Source: Rhodococcus sp. ABRD24
GTDB taxonomy: Bacteria; Actinomycetota; Actinomycetes; Mycobacteriales; Mycobacteriaceae
Reading direction: 5' to 3'
DNA: 64,000 nt
Assembly: GCF_004328705.1 (NCBI RefSeq)
Contig: NZ_CP035319.1
Coordinates: forward strand, 1,612,001-1,676,000
The notes under the pieces are model-generated. The model ran no database searches and had not been told where the DNA came from. It worked only from the letters and a program-made list of their open reading frames with translations. A program made the translations under genes and the position numbers. Shown here one piece after another: positions 17,184 to 25,605 of this stretch (position 1 is the stretch's first letter; the number at the start of each line of letters is the position of its first letter).

Positions 17184-18377
17184 TCAGCCGCACGGGGGCT
17201 GGTAGGACGCCCACGGACCGGCCGGCTTGTTGTCGGCACCGAACCCGACGAGCACCAGGCCGCACAAGCTGTCGGGGGCGAGATGGTCCTCGGGGCCGTA
17301 GGACAGCGTCAGGCCCTCCTGGCCGAACGTCGCAGGTATCCCCGACACCTGCTGCAGCGCGTCACGGACCTTCGTCCGGTCGGTGTGGTCACCGGCGATC
17401 TCAAAGGCACGCTTGAGCATCATGACGGCGTCGTACGCCTGCGCGTCGTACGCGGTGAGCTGGTAGTCCGCGCCCTTGACCGCACGAATCTTCTCGGTCA
17501 GTTCCGCGGTACGCGGATTGTTCGCGCTGAGGCTGCCCATGTAGACCATGCCGGTGAGCGCACCCGGGTCGGCAAGCGCCCACGACTTGGGCTGGTTGCC
17601 GATCGAGGCGAGCGAGAAGCGTTGCGCGTCGGGGTAGATCTTGGCGAGCGTGTTGTGCGCGAGGATCTCGAAGTGTCCGCCGATGCTGGCGACGAGGATC
17701 GCGTCGGGCTTGGTGCCGGTGACCCGGGAAGCCTGCGCGGTGAGGTCGGCGGCGTCGACGGGCGCCTTCTCGACGGCCGTGACGGTGGCGCACTTCTCGA
17801 GCGCGGGCCGCAGCGTCTTGATGATGCCGTCGATCGACGCGCTGGCGTCACCGAGGATGCCGAGCGTTTTGTAGCCCATCTTCTCGAACGCGCCGCAGTA
17901 AACCTCGGCGTACTGCTTGAGAGAATTCGGGATCATGAACGAGTAGCCGTTGTCCGGCTTGTTCGCGAACGCGTCGGACAGCACGACCGGCGCGATGGCC
18001 GGGATCTCGGACTGCTGCAGCACCGACTTCGCCTGGATCACTGAGCCCGATCCGGTGGCGAGCAGGATCGCGCTCGAGCCGTGGTCGACGAGCTTGCGGA
18101 TGATCGACGGTGTCTTGGTGGGGCTGGACTCGTCGTTCTCGACGACCAGGCGCACCCGCTTGCCGTTGATCCCGCCGTCGGCGTTGACCAGATCGACCGC
18201 GAGCCTGGCGGTGCTACCGGCGATGGTGCTGTACGACGCACCGGGACCGGTCGAGTCCTCGTCGAGACCGATCACGATCTCGTCCGGCGACACCTCACCC
18301 GCGGATCCGCATCCAGCGACGCCGAGGGTTCCCACGGCAGCTGCCACCGCCGCAACGACGACCCTTCCGATTCTCAC
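17184..18377 (-). CDS. ABC transporter substrate-binding lipoprotein (LivK-like)
   Basis: A 397-residue type I periplasmic-binding protein. With the GTG at 18377, which has GGGAG 8 bases upstream, it begins with a short signal peptide and lipobox GVAGC (Cys 23). The mature part contains the conserved IVIGLDEDSTGPGASYS, LAVDLVNADGGINGKRVRLVVEND and AYDAVMMLKRAFE. It should bind a small organic ligand and feed the four downstream transporter proteins. A longer frame to a TTG at 18419 would place the start inside the operator palindrome and is rejected. The ligand is unknown; linkage to a CoA ligase suggests a carboxylic acid. Confidence 0.88.
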   Translation of the reverse strand: MRIGRVVVAAVAAAVGTLGVAGCGSAGEVSPDEIVIGLDEDSTGPGASYSTIAGSTARLAVDLVNADGGINGKRVRLVVENDESSPTKTPSIIRKLVDHGSSAILLATGSGSVIQAKSVLQQSEIPAIAPVVLSDAFANKPDNGYSFMIPNSLKQYAEVYCGAFEKMGYKTLGILGDASASIDGIIKTLRPALEKCATVTAVEKAPVDAADLTAQASRVTGTKPDAILVASIGGHFEILAHNTLAKIYPDAQRFSLASIGNQPKSWALADPGALTGMVYMGSLSANNPRTAELTEKIRAVKGADYQLTAYDAQAYDAVMMLKRAFEIAGDHTDRTKVRDALQQVSGIPATFGQEGLTLSYGPEDHLAPDSLCGLVLVGFGADNKPAGPWASYQPPCG

Positions 18378-18411
18378 AACCGACTCCCGTCTCAAGCCGA
18401 CCTTCAAGCGC

Positions 18412-18443
18412 TTGGTCAATCAAGCAACCGCTTGATTGACCAA
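18412..18443. promoter_or_regulatory. Perfect inverted repeat, likely TetR operator
   Basis: Two 14-base arms, TTGGTCAATCAAGC and GCTTGATTGACCAA, are exact reverse complements separated by AACC, and a further three bases pair beyond one mismatch on each side. The site is 35 bases upstream of the binding-protein start and directly downstream of the tetR gene. Size and symmetry fit a TetR dimer-pair operator. A related half-site, GCTTGCTTGACGAT, lies at 19329-19342 upstream of the tetR start, consistent with autoregulation. Confidence 0.75.
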
Positions 18444-18514
18444 ACGCGACAGGAGTATGCCCTGCGTCACACTTGGAAGTCAACGTGGCGAGAGATCAGC
18501 GATGGGACAGGGTT

Positions 18515-19273
18515 TCAGTTCCCGCGCAGCAGACGCAGTTCGCGGATCGCTTCCTTGAGCTCGCGGACGTCGCGTCGCAGGTCGTCGAGTTCCGAATCGT
18601 TCGCCGCGGGAGCATTCGCGGTGGCCGCAACTCGACCGGTGACCTCGGATTGCCGCACGGGTCCGGGCGCAGCCTTGGCCGAGGCCGATCCCGCCGGCCC
18701 ACCCGACGCGAACCCGTCGAGGAACACCGCGATCAGGTCGTGGCGCAGACGCTCAGCATCATGCGCGAGCGAGGCGCGATTGAATCGCACCGTCGACCAC
18801 ACGGATTCGCGGAGCATTCGGTGGAAGTGCTGCTGATCGATGTCCTGACGGAACTCGCCCGACTCGACGCCGCGGGCGATGGCGTCGGCCCAGTAATCGT
18901 GGGCCCGGCGCACCGCCACGGAGATCGGGCTGTCATCCGGCTGCGACGAGAGCCCGCTCTCGTTCTGATAGATCTCGGTGGCGAACGGATGATCGGCGGC
19001 TGCCTCGAACGAGACGGCCACCATATGGTCGAGGCGCTCCCTGCCGGTCTCCCCGGTGACCTGCGCCGCCTCGTAGCGCTCGTTGAGGTCGTCGACGAAC
19101 GCGATGACGATCTCGAAGACGATCGCATCCTTGGAACCGAAGTAGTGATAGAGGCTGCCGGACAGGATGCCGACCTCGTCGGCGATGTCCCGCACGGTGG
19201 TGCTCGCGACGCCGCGCTCACTGAACAGCTTCGCCGCGTGAAATAGAATTTCTTCTCGCCGGGTCGATCCCAC
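18515..19273 (-). CDS. TetR-family transcriptional regulator
   Basis: A 252-residue regulator. The N-terminal helix-turn-helix (about 5-52) reads EILFHAAKLFSERGVASTTV then IADEVGILSGSLYHYFGSKD, the TetR hallmark. The central ligand domain is of the KstR2/FadR-like TetR_C type, and the C-terminal 50 residues form a low-complexity linker plus a probable coiled coil (DDLRRDVRELKEAIRELRLL), an unusual extension. GTG 19273 is preferred because AAGGGGAG lies 8 bases upstream. It very probably represses the transporter-ligase operon through the palindrome at 18412-18443; the inducer would then be the transported acid or its CoA ester. Confidence 0.88.
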   Translation of the reverse strand: MGSTRREEILFHAAKLFSERGVASTTVRDIADEVGILSGSLYHYFGSKDAIVFEIVIAFVDDLNERYEAAQVTGETGRERLDHMVAVSFEAAADHPFATEIYQNESGLSSQPDDSPISVAVRRAHDYWADAIARGVESGEFRQDIDQQHFHRMLRESVWSTVRFNRASLAHDAERLRHDLIAVFLDGFASGGPAGSASAKAAPGPVRQSEVTGRVAATANAPAANDSELDDLRRDVRELKEAIRELRLLRGN

Positions 19274-19520
19274 CTGACGACTCCCCTTCAACGGTGCCGG
19301 ATGCAGTACCGACCCATCCCAATCGAACGCTTGCTTGACGATCTGATGTTACACGGCTCGGCCGGCTGACCCGGATCGCGTCGGGGCCGCCCTGCCACCA
19401 CACGGAAAGCCGTCCCGCGGCGGGCTCGCCGGTCTACGCTCCAGGCTGGTGGGCGCCCGACGTGTCAGCGTCCGCCCGCCCAGAGGGCGATCGAACCGCC
19501 GGAGCACTCAGGAGGGCCGC

Positions 19521-20090
19521 GTGACCGCGTACGAAGAGAAGGTCGGTAACCACGCCACGCCGCGGATCCAGCCGGGACGGTTCAAGGATCTCGGGCCGGT
19601 GAACTGGGCCACGTGGCGGGTGCTCTCGCTCGGCTCGCGCACCCGCGACGCCAAACTATTCAGCACGCTCGGCCGCACCGGTGGACTGTTCCGCGGCTGG
19701 CTGCACTACTCCGGTGTCCTGATGCTGCTGCCCGGCACCAAGCTGTCGCGGTTCGAAATCGAACTGGTGATCCTGCGCGTCGCGCACCTACGGGACTGCG
19801 AGTACGAGATGGATCACCATATCCGGCTCGGCCGCCGCGCCGGGGTGACGCCACAGATCCTCGAGCGGGTGCTGGCCGGCCCGTCCGATCCCGACTGGAG
19901 CCCCCGGCACCGAGCTATGCTGACGGCGGTAGATCAGCTGGTGACCAGCAAGAACGTCGATGATCCGGAGTGGTCGGCGCTGGCCGCGCACCTCGACGAT
20001 CGACGGCTCGTCGAGTTCTGCCTGCTGGTCACGCAATACGACGGACTGGCCACCACGATCGACACCCTGCGAGTCCAGCCGGACTTCTGA
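19521..20090 (+). CDS. Carboxymuconolactone decarboxylase/AhpD-like protein
   Basis: A 189-residue all-helical protein of the CMD/AhpD superfamily. The defining stretch is SRFEIELVILRVAHLRDCEYEMDHHIRLGRRAGVTPQ, written here in parts: Cys in RDCEYEMDHH with the paired His. Only one Cys of the AhpD CxxC pair is present, so a peroxiredoxin-reductase role is unlikely. Many such stand-alone proteins are uncharacterised. GTG 19521 follows GGAGGG. It stands alone between the divergent tetR and the alarmone synthetase. Confidence 0.8.
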   Translation: MTAYEEKVGNHATPRIQPGRFKDLGPVNWATWRVLSLGSRTRDAKLFSTLGRTGGLFRGWLHYSGVLMLLPGTKLSRFEIELVILRVAHLRDCEYEMDHHIRLGRRAGVTPQILERVLAGPSDPDWSPRHRAMLTAVDQLVTSKNVDDPEWSALAAHLDDRRLVEFCLLVTQYDGLATTIDTLRVQPDF

Positions 20091-20116
20091 TCCGCCACCG
20101 ATGGCACACTGATGGC

Positions 20117-20818
20117 GTGGACCCTGAGCAACTCCGAACCGATTTCTCCCGTTTCATGATGTCGTACCGGTCCGGAATCGCCCAGCTGATGACGCGGGTG
20201 CGCGTCCTCGAGGACGAGTTCACCCACATCAATCTGAACAACCCCATCGAGCACGTCACGTCCCGCTTGAAGACGCCCGAGAGCATCATGCGCAAGGCAC
20301 AGCGCATCGGCATCCCGCTCACTCTCGACGACGTCCGCGCGAACGTTCTCGACATCGCCGGGGTGCGGATCACGTGCAGCTTCATCTCCGACACGTACCG
20401 CGTCGCCGACATGATCACCGGCCAGCCGGACATCGAGGTGCGCGAAGTGGAGGACTACATCGCGCACCCCAAACCCAACGGCTACAAGAGCCTGCACCTG
20501 ATCGTCGAGGTGCCCGTGTACATGAGCGACCGCGTGCAGCAGGTGCCGATCGAACTCCAGATCCGCACCATCGCAATGGACTTCTGGGCGAGCCTCGAAC
20601 ACAAGATCTACTACAAGTTCAATCGGGAGGTCCCACCCGAGCTGCTGGCCGAGCTCACCGAGGCCGCCGAGACCGCGCACCGGCTCGATATGAAGATGGA
20701 ACGGCTCAACGACGAGTTCGCCAAGCTCAAGGCTCAACCGGGTGTCGTAGACGACGCCCCCGAGCTCGCGCTGCCACCACAGCTGCTCGACGCGCTCAAC
20801 CTGCGGCTGCAGAGCTAG
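20117..20818 (+). CDS. Small alarmone synthetase (RelA/SpoT synthetase domain only)
   Basis: A 233-residue single-domain (p)ppGpp synthetase of the RelQ/YjbM type. Visible motifs are DIAGVRITCSFISDTYRVADMI, HPKPNGYKSLHLIVEVPV (the GYKSLH substrate loop) and VPIELQIRTIAMDFWASLEH (with the ELQIRT metal/nucleotide motif), followed by a helical tail. There is no HD hydrolase, TGS or ACT domain, so hydrolysis must be done by another enzyme. Product is ppGpp/pppGpp (or pGpp) from ATP plus GDP/GTP/GMP. GTG 20117 is the first in-frame start after the preceding gene; its ribosome site is weak. A strong hairpin terminator follows. Confidence 0.88.
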   Translation: MDPEQLRTDFSRFMMSYRSGIAQLMTRVRVLEDEFTHINLNNPIEHVTSRLKTPESIMRKAQRIGIPLTLDDVRANVLDIAGVRITCSFISDTYRVADMITGQPDIEVREVEDYIAHPKPNGYKSLHLIVEVPVYMSDRVQQVPIELQIRTIAMDFWASLEHKIYYKFNREVPPELLAELTEAAETAHRLDMKMERLNDEFAKLKAQPGVVDDAPELALPPQLLDALNLRLQS

Positions 20819-20872
20819 GCCTGCCGTCTGCCTCGTTCGGTCGGAAGCTGCTCCCGATCCCGGAGAGCAAGA

Positions 20873-20898
20873 AAGCCCGCACAATCCTGTGCGGGCTT
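20873..20898. terminator. Bidirectional hairpin terminator
   Basis: AAGCCCGCACA and TGTGCGGGCTT form a perfect 11-base stem with a 4-base loop. It lies between the convergent alarmone synthetase and lpd genes, so it can serve both. Confidence 0.85.
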
Positions 20899-20931
20899 CT
20901 CGCGAGCTAGGTGATGCGGCGGGGTGATCCG

Positions 20932-22338
20932 TCAGAAGTTGATCATGTGGCCCGCGAGGCCGTGGATGGCCTCCTGCAGCGCCTCGCTGAGCGTCGGGTG
21001 CGTGTGCACGTTGCGTGCGAGCTCGTTGACCGTGAGGTCCCACTTCTGGGCCAGCGTCAGCTCGGGCAGCAGCTCGGAGACGTCGGGGCCGATGAGGTGG
21101 CCGCCGAGCAGCTCGCCGTGCTTCTTGTCAGCGATGAGCTTGACGAAGCCGTAGGGATCGGCCAGACCGTGCGCCTTGCCGTTCGCAGTGAATGGGAAGG
21201 TGGCGACCTTGACGTCGTAGCCCTCGGCCTTGGCCTGCGCCTCGGTGAGACCGAAGCTGGCGACCTGCGGCTGGCAGAACGTGGCGCGCGGCATCATCCG
21301 GTAGTCGCCCAGCTCCATCGTCTCGGCGTTGCCGATGGTCTCGGCAGCGACGACACCCTGCGCCTCGGCGACGTGCGCGAGCTGCAGCTTGGCGGTTACG
21401 TCACCGACGGCGTAGACGCCGGGGACGTTGGTGCGCATGCGCTCGTCGATCGCGATGGCGCCGCGCTCGGTGAGCTGGACGCCGGTGTTCTCGAGGCCGA
21501 AGCCCTCGATCTGCGGCGCGAAGCCGATCGCCTGCAGCACCTTGTCGACGACGACGGTCTCGACCTGGTCGCTGCCGTTCTTGGCCATGGTGACGGTGAC
21601 GCCGGCGGCGCCGTTGTCGGTGATCGTCTTGACCCCGGTGGAGGTCTTGATGTCGATCCCGTACTTCTTATAGCGCTTGGCGATCTCCTTGGAGACGTCC
21701 TCGTCCTCGTTGGGCAGGGCCCGATCGAGGAACTCGACGATGGTCACCTTGACGCCGTAGTTGTGCAGGACGTAGGCGAACTCCATGCCGATGGCGCCCG
21801 CACCGACGATGAGGATCGAGCCCGGTAGTTCCTTGGTGAGGATCTGCTCTTCGTAAGTGACGACGTTCTCGCTGAGCGAGGTGCCCGGCAGCAGCCGGGT
21901 CTTGGTGCCGGTGGCGATGATGACATTGTCGAAGGTGACGGTGTCCGTGGACCCGTCGGCCTTGCTCACCACAATGGTCTTGGCGTCGGTGAAGCTGCCG
22001 CGACCCCCATACTCGGTGATCTTGTTCTTCTTCATCAGGAAGTGCACGCCCTTGACGCGGCCGTCCGCGACCTGGCGGCTGCGGTCGAACGCAGCGCCGA
22101 AGTCGAAGGTCACGTCTCCCGAGATGCCGAAGGTCTTGGCATCGTTATGGAAGATGTGGGCCAGCTCCGCATTGCGGAGGAGCGCCTTGGAGGGGATGCA
22201 GCCCACGTTCAGGCAGACACCGCCCCAGTACTTCTCTTCGATGATGGCGGTTTTCAAGCCCAGCTGTGCCGCGCGGATAGCAGCGACGTACCCACCGGGA
22301 CCGGCTCCGAGGACAACGACGTCATAGTGTGAGGTCAC
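20932..22338 (-). CDS. lpd: Dihydrolipoamide dehydrogenase
   Basis: A 468-residue flavoprotein disulfide reductase, the E3 subunit of pyruvate and 2-oxoacid dehydrogenase complexes (and of the peroxynitrite-reductase complex in mycobacteria). It has the FAD motif [13 protein letters not shown], the redox pair Cys42/Cys47 in [13 protein letters not shown], the NAD motif [14 protein letters not shown], and the C-terminal catalytic [13 protein letters not shown]. Length is normal. The start is GTG (22338). It corresponds to Rv0462, in keeping with ramB (Rv0465c) and aceA (Rv0467) further left. Confidence 0.97.
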   Translation of the reverse strand: MTSHYDVVVLGAGPGGYVAAIRAAQLGLKTAIIEEKYWGGVCLNVGCIPSKALLRNAELAHIFHNDAKTFGISGDVTFDFGAAFDRSRQVADGRVKGVHFLMKKNKITEYGGRGSFTDAKTIVVSKADGSTDTVTFDNVIIATGTKTRLLPGTSLSENVVTYEEQILTKELPGSILIVGAGAIGMEFAYVLHNYGVKVTIVEFLDRALPNEDEDVSKEIAKRYKKYGIDIKTSTGVKTITDNGAAGVTVTMAKNGSDQVETVVVDKVLQAIGFAPQIEGFGLENTGVQLTERGAIAIDERMRTNVPGVYAVGDVTAKLQLAHVAEAQGVVAAETIGNAETMELGDYRMMPRATFCQPQVASFGLTEAQAKAEGYDVKVATFPFTANGKAHGLADPYGFVKLIADKKHGELLGGHLIGPDVSELLPELTLAQKWDLTVNELARNVHTHPTLSEALQEAIHGLAGHMINF

Positions 22339-22436
22339 GAGGCCCTAGCCTAGTCCCGACCCGAATCCCTGTCCCCGTATGGTCGCTTACTCGACGGTAG
22401 GGTACCGCCTGACGGCCCGAGGTCTGCGAACACCCG

Positions 22437-22466
22437 CGACCCCAGCCGCCGCGACGGCTGGGGTCG
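22437..22466. terminator. Hairpin terminator after the small-peptide cluster
   Basis: CGACCCCAGCCG and CGGCTGGGGTCG pair perfectly (12 bases, 6-base loop). The hairpin sits 14 bases beyond the stop codon of the last of three small minus-strand ORFs and about 100 bases upstream of lpd, separating the two transcription units. Confidence 0.75.
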
Positions 22467-22479
22467 GAGGTGCGATTGC

Positions 22480-22581
22480 TCAGCTGAACGAGAAGGTGCT
22501 CCCGACGTCTCCCACACTGCTCCTCATGCCGAGACCGAGGATCGTGACGAGCGAGCCGGAGAAAAGAGTTTCCAGGTTCAT
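22480..22581 (-). CDS. Small hydrophobic peptide 1 (33 residues)
   Basis: Reads MNLETLFSGSLVTILGLG then RSSVGDVGSTFSFS. The ATG is preceded by GAAAGG at about 8 bases. It begins with the same MNLE-LFS as the 27-residue peptide just upstream, then diverges. It is the third in a row of three same-strand small ORFs with regular spacing of 36-52 bases, each with its own ribosome site, ending at a hairpin. Strongly hydrophobic in the centre with a Ser/Gly-rich tail. No signal peptide. Function unknown; see findings for a possible relation to small mycomembrane peptides. Confidence 0.65.
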   Translation of the reverse strand: MNLETLFSGSLVTILGLGMRSSVGDVGSTFSFS

Positions 22582-22617
22582 AGCAGTCGCCTTTCTACGT
22601 ACCGTTACTGATCGAGC

Positions 22618-22701
22618 TCAGCTCATGTTGGTGACGCTGCCGAAGTTCACGAAGTTGCCGATGACTCCGAAGAGAGCGGAGAAGAGGGCCTCCAGGTTCA
22701 T
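22618..22701 (-). CDS. Small hydrophobic peptide 2 (27 residues)
   Basis: The peptide reads MNLEALFSALFGVIGNFVNF then GSVTNMS. The ribosome site is AAGGA about 7 bases before the ATG. It is a clear paralogue of peptide 3 (same length, about 21 of 27 positions identical, differences conservative), which is strong evidence that these very short frames are translated and under selection. The pattern of Leu/Phe/Ile/Val with a Glu near the start and an Asn/Ser-rich tail predicts one amphipathic or membrane-inserting helix. Confidence 0.75.
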   Translation of the reverse strand: MNLEALFSALFGVIGNFVNFGSVTNMS

Positions 22702-22753
22702 TGCATTTCCTTACCTTGACGAACGATGACTGACTGGCTGAGGAGTGGCCGGA

Positions 22754-22837
22754 CTAGCTGATGTTGGTGACGCTGCCGAAGTTGATGAAGTTGCCGATGA
22801 CTCCGATGAGAGCAGCGAAGAGGGCCTCAGTGTTCAT
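22754..22837 (-). CDS. Small hydrophobic peptide 3 (27 residues)
   Basis: The peptide reads MNTEALFAALIGVIGNFINF then GSVTNIS. AAAGG lies 8 bases before the ATG. It is the first gene of the three-peptide cluster, so the promoter should lie in 22840-22950. Conserved features with peptide 2 are the xEALFxALxGVIGNFxNFGSVTNxS frame, shown here as consensus in words: an acidic residue at 4, an alternating hydrophobic centre, two Asn-Phe pairs, and a Ser terminus. Confidence 0.75.
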   Translation of the reverse strand: MNTEALFAALIGVIGNFINFGSVTNIS

Positions 22838-23642
22838 TGTGGTGCCTTTCGAAGGGGAGGAGTTGAGCCGAGCATTGTTATTCCCGTGTGACCTTGCACA
22901 GATCCGGCGTAGGCCTACAGAACCAGGGAACCCTGGCAGTCCGAATCCACGAAGCCCCACTACAACCCGCCCGCGAAACCGCCTGGTACGGTGCGACACA
23001 CCCCCTGGTAGCCCGGGCGGGAAGACGGTCTTTTATCTGACCGTGATCGAAATATAAACCAGGATGCAGGGGCCTGTACGCAGAATCGGGACTAAAGCTG
23101 GGCAAGCGTCCAGGATGTTCGAAATTTCACCCCCACTCGCCCTCGCAGGCGCGAACCGGCTCGTCGATCGCGCTGACCCCCGGGATTCGAGCGGGCAGGT
23201 ATGGCGGCGCGCCGAAGACCGTTATCCTCCCGTCGTGCCCTGTAGTGCTCGGGCGTCGCCGCCCCCGATCCGAGTAGCTTCGATCGGCTGAAACGCGCGT
23301 CCGATCTCCCTGCCTTCGCCGAAGTCGGCAATGCCGTTGCGGATGATCCGGCCCGCTGGCGACGGATGGACCCGGCATGGCCAAGGCTCGAACGAGTCGA
23401 GTCGCGAATCCGCACCATCGATCGCATCGGCACACAGCCAGCAGACGCTCGGAGCGAGAAATGTCAGCCCCCAAAGGCAGTCGATCGACTACGAACAACA
23501 TTGTCACCCAAGAGCGAAATCACATCGAGGCTGATCCACGAACTTTCATGCCCCCCTACGACAGGAGTCGGTGTTCACACGGAACCAGAAGTGCCGCCGG
23601 GCAGACATACTCGAGCGAATCAGCCGCCTAGATCACAACGCG
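22838..23642. other. Intergenic region upstream of the small-peptide cluster
   Basis: About 800 bases without a gene I can support. The part next to peptide 3 should contain its promoter. Several overlapping frames of 60-126 codons exist on both strands but have no ribosome sites or family resemblance. A plus-strand stretch around 23290-23500 has a coding-like feel (PAFAEVGNAVADDPARW) but is open upstream only for a short way; it may be a gene relic. Confidence 0.4.
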
Positions 23643-23683
23643 GTGAAGCCGCCCTGCACACCAAGCAGGCAGGGCGGCTTCAC
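23643..23683. terminator. Strong hairpin terminator
   Basis: GTGAAGCCGCCCTGC and GCAGGGCGGCTTCAC form a perfect 15-base stem with an 11-base loop. It lies 99 bases beyond the stop of the exported-protein gene on the minus strand and probably terminates it. A similar hairpin with the shared core CCGCCCTG follows the paralogous gene at 27467. Confidence 0.8.
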
Positions 23684-23781
23684 ATCCTTGCTACCGGTTC
23701 ACTCGGAGGATCGAAGGCGGCAGGATCGCGGTAGACCTCGAGTTTCCGATTCTGATCACAACCAAGCACTACCTCAATCGG

Positions 23782-24585
23782 TTAGTGGAGGTTGCCCGCA
23801 CCACCGTTCAGTGGAATCGCGGTGTTCAGGTCGCTGTTGCCGCGCGGCGGAACCGGCATGTCGCTCGGCATGCACATCGTCGGCACATACTGCGGACCGG
23901 GCAACAACGGATGGGTAGCCTTCGACAGGAACGTCAGATAGTTCTTCGTGCTGCCGTACAAGCCCGAGTTCCCGTCGGTCTTGGCGTACACCGGAGGATT
24001 CACGCCAGCGGGAGCCGTGGTGACGACCTCGACTGACGGCAGAGTGAATGTCGTCCCGGCGAGTGCCGTGAGGCCGGCGTCGGGACTGTTGGCGTCGATG
24101 GCGGGGATCTTCTCGACTGCATCCCTGATCGTCGCACCGCCGTGTAAGGCGAGGTACGAGCCCGCCGGGTCCTCATTCAAATTGATGTCGACTCGAGTCA
24201 ATTGCGGAGTACCACTGACGTTGGTCGACGAGCCCGGAACAACCGAGGACGAGACATAGGTAGCGGGATCAATCTTGAACACCACAGCGATCCGCGACAG
24301 GTTGACAACTGTGCCACCGGAAGCGGAGGTCGGGACGGTCTGCGGTCCCGGCTTGATGATGTAGGCACCAGGAGTGGAGCCCGGATGATCGACCGAGACC
24401 GACGCCGCCTGGCTCGGCTGGTGAATGTTGCCGATGAAGGTGCCCGTTCGCGCGACACAGGCGTTGTTGAAGTTGGTGGTGGTGTTGTGAGCAGTGGCCG
24501 GGCCGGCGGATACGAGAACGAGTCCTACCGCCGCCGCGGAGACCGCGACACCGGCAGCAGAACGCCTAGCAACAGAGACAGACAT
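23782..24585 (-). CDS. Exported protein, family A copy 1
   Basis: A 267-residue protein with a clear Sec signal peptide (basic MSVSVARRSAAG, hydrophobic core, probable cleavage after ATA in GPATAHN). The mature part has the motifs TNFNNACVARTG, VVFKIDPATYVSSSVV, SGTPQLTRVD, STKNYLTFLSKATHP and a C-terminal TAIPLNGGAGN. The same motifs occur in the same order in the protein at 27467-28195, so the two are paralogues. No enzymatic motif is visible; it is predicted to be a secreted or cell-envelope protein. Two Cys are present in the mature part (NACV and TMCM), possibly forming a disulfide. Function unknown. Confidence 0.8.
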   Translation of the reverse strand: MSVSVARRSAAGVAVSAAAVGLVLVSAGPATAHNTTTNFNNACVARTGTFIGNIHQPSQAASVSVDHPGSTPGAYIIKPGPQTVPTSASGGTVVNLSRIAVVFKIDPATYVSSSVVPGSSTNVSGTPQLTRVDINLNEDPAGSYLALHGGATIRDAVEKIPAIDANSPDAGLTALAGTTFTLPSVEVVTTAPAGVNPPVYAKTDGNSGLYGSTKNYLTFLSKATHPLLPGPQYVPTMCMPSDMPVPPRGNSDLNTAIPLNGGAGNLH

Positions 24586-25109
24586 GGTTACCCCATTTCC
24601 TGGTCGATTGAATGCAGTTTCTTACTGGTCGCACAGGTCGCGGAGGAGTCGCAACACGACTGCCGGGAACTCCAGCGCTAGATTCGATATCCGATTGACA
24701 AACAATCCCCCGGCACATCTCAAGTAGATCAAATAGATCGCGATCCGTCCGGAAAACTGGATAGTAAAAACTTGGACAAAACGGAGGTTTCCACTAAATC
24801 GTCGACGAGAACCAGTCCAGCGCAATAAATTTCCCGCCCGTCAAGCAACCACACCGAGCAGGCCACCTCCACGGGAATCCATTCCGCACGAGAATGGAAA
24901 GCATGATCTCCCCGAAAGCTGGACACTCGAGATTCGTACTACAAGAACCGCGCAGGCGTTCGGATCCACGATCCTTTTCCTAAGCCTCAGTATTGATTCG
25001 CGCAACCAGAAGCTCTGGATGATGCGCTCAACCGCGCCAGATTCAATCGGGGAAATAATCAAGCGCCGCGGCGCGCTCGACTCGGCTGCAGTGGAATCAC
25101 ATTCGATGG
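24586..25109. other. Low-GC intergenic stretch
   Basis: Upstream of the exported-protein gene the DNA becomes noticeably AT-richer than its surroundings. I see no coding frame I can support. It separates the gene from decayed transposase sequences and may be partly foreign. Confidence 0.4.
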
Positions 25110-25487
25110 GCGGGGTTCTTCCGGTTCCGGAATCCACACACCGTTCGCCTCACGGATTTGACCAGCCGGTTGCAGCCCTCGGTGCGGGCGTTGATGATCC
25201 CGATGAGGACAAGCACATAGATCTCCGGCCACCGCAGTTCGGCAGCCTTGGCCATCGTGGGTAGTTCGGAGATGCGCGAGTCGCTACACCGGCGAGGAAG
25301 GTGTGCAGCCGGTGCCACGACAGGTGCCAGCCCCCGCTGACCCGAACGGTCGACAACGACGTCCACAGTTCCCCTCCCTCTCGGCGTATGCAGACAGGAT
25401 CCGGGGACTCGAGCCCTCGTCGACGATTGCGGTCCACACCGCAACAAACTGTTTGTCCCACAACCATTTTCGCTCGTCGCGGATCAC
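25110..25487 (-). pseudogene. Decayed ISL3-type transposase, C-terminal part
   Basis: Across frames the reverse strand reads IRDERKWLWDKQFVAVW and ILSAYAERE, then WHRLHTFLA, then ISELPTMAKAAELRWPEIYV and NARTEGCNRLVKSVRRT with CGFRN. The NARTEGxNRLVK...GFRN block is the conserved C-terminus of ISL3-family (DDE) transposases. At least two frame changes and the lack of a start make it non-functional. A GGGTTCTTCCGG at 25113-25124 resembles an ISL3 terminal repeat and may be the element edge. Confidence 0.7.
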
Positions 25488-25605
25488 TGACGCGACCCGA
25501 GCCGCGGGCCGGTTACCGAATGCAACCTTGGTGGTCGATCAATTCCAGCTGAAGCAGCTCGTGAACCCGGCCCTGACCAAGGTCGGTCGGTCGGTGGTAT
25601 CCAGT
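25488..25605 (+). pseudogene. ISL3-type transposase DDE fragment, opposite orientation
   Basis: The plus strand reads GRLPNATLVVDQFQLKQLVN followed by PALTKVG. This matches the ISL3 catalytic block xLPxAxxVVDxFHxxxLAN, with Gln replacing the usual His. It is only about 35 codons long, with no start. Its orientation is opposite to the C-terminal fragment at 25110-25487, so the element has been rearranged by inversion or two elements met here. Confidence 0.6.

Noticed and set aside
18378..18419. TTG start for the substrate-binding protein at 18419
   Set aside because: It would lie inside the operator palindrome; the GTG at 18377 has a ribosome site and gives a normal lipoprotein signal.
23064..23630. 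Several 60-126-codon frames on both strands
   Set aside because: No ribosome sites, no recognisable domains and overlapping mutually exclusive frames.
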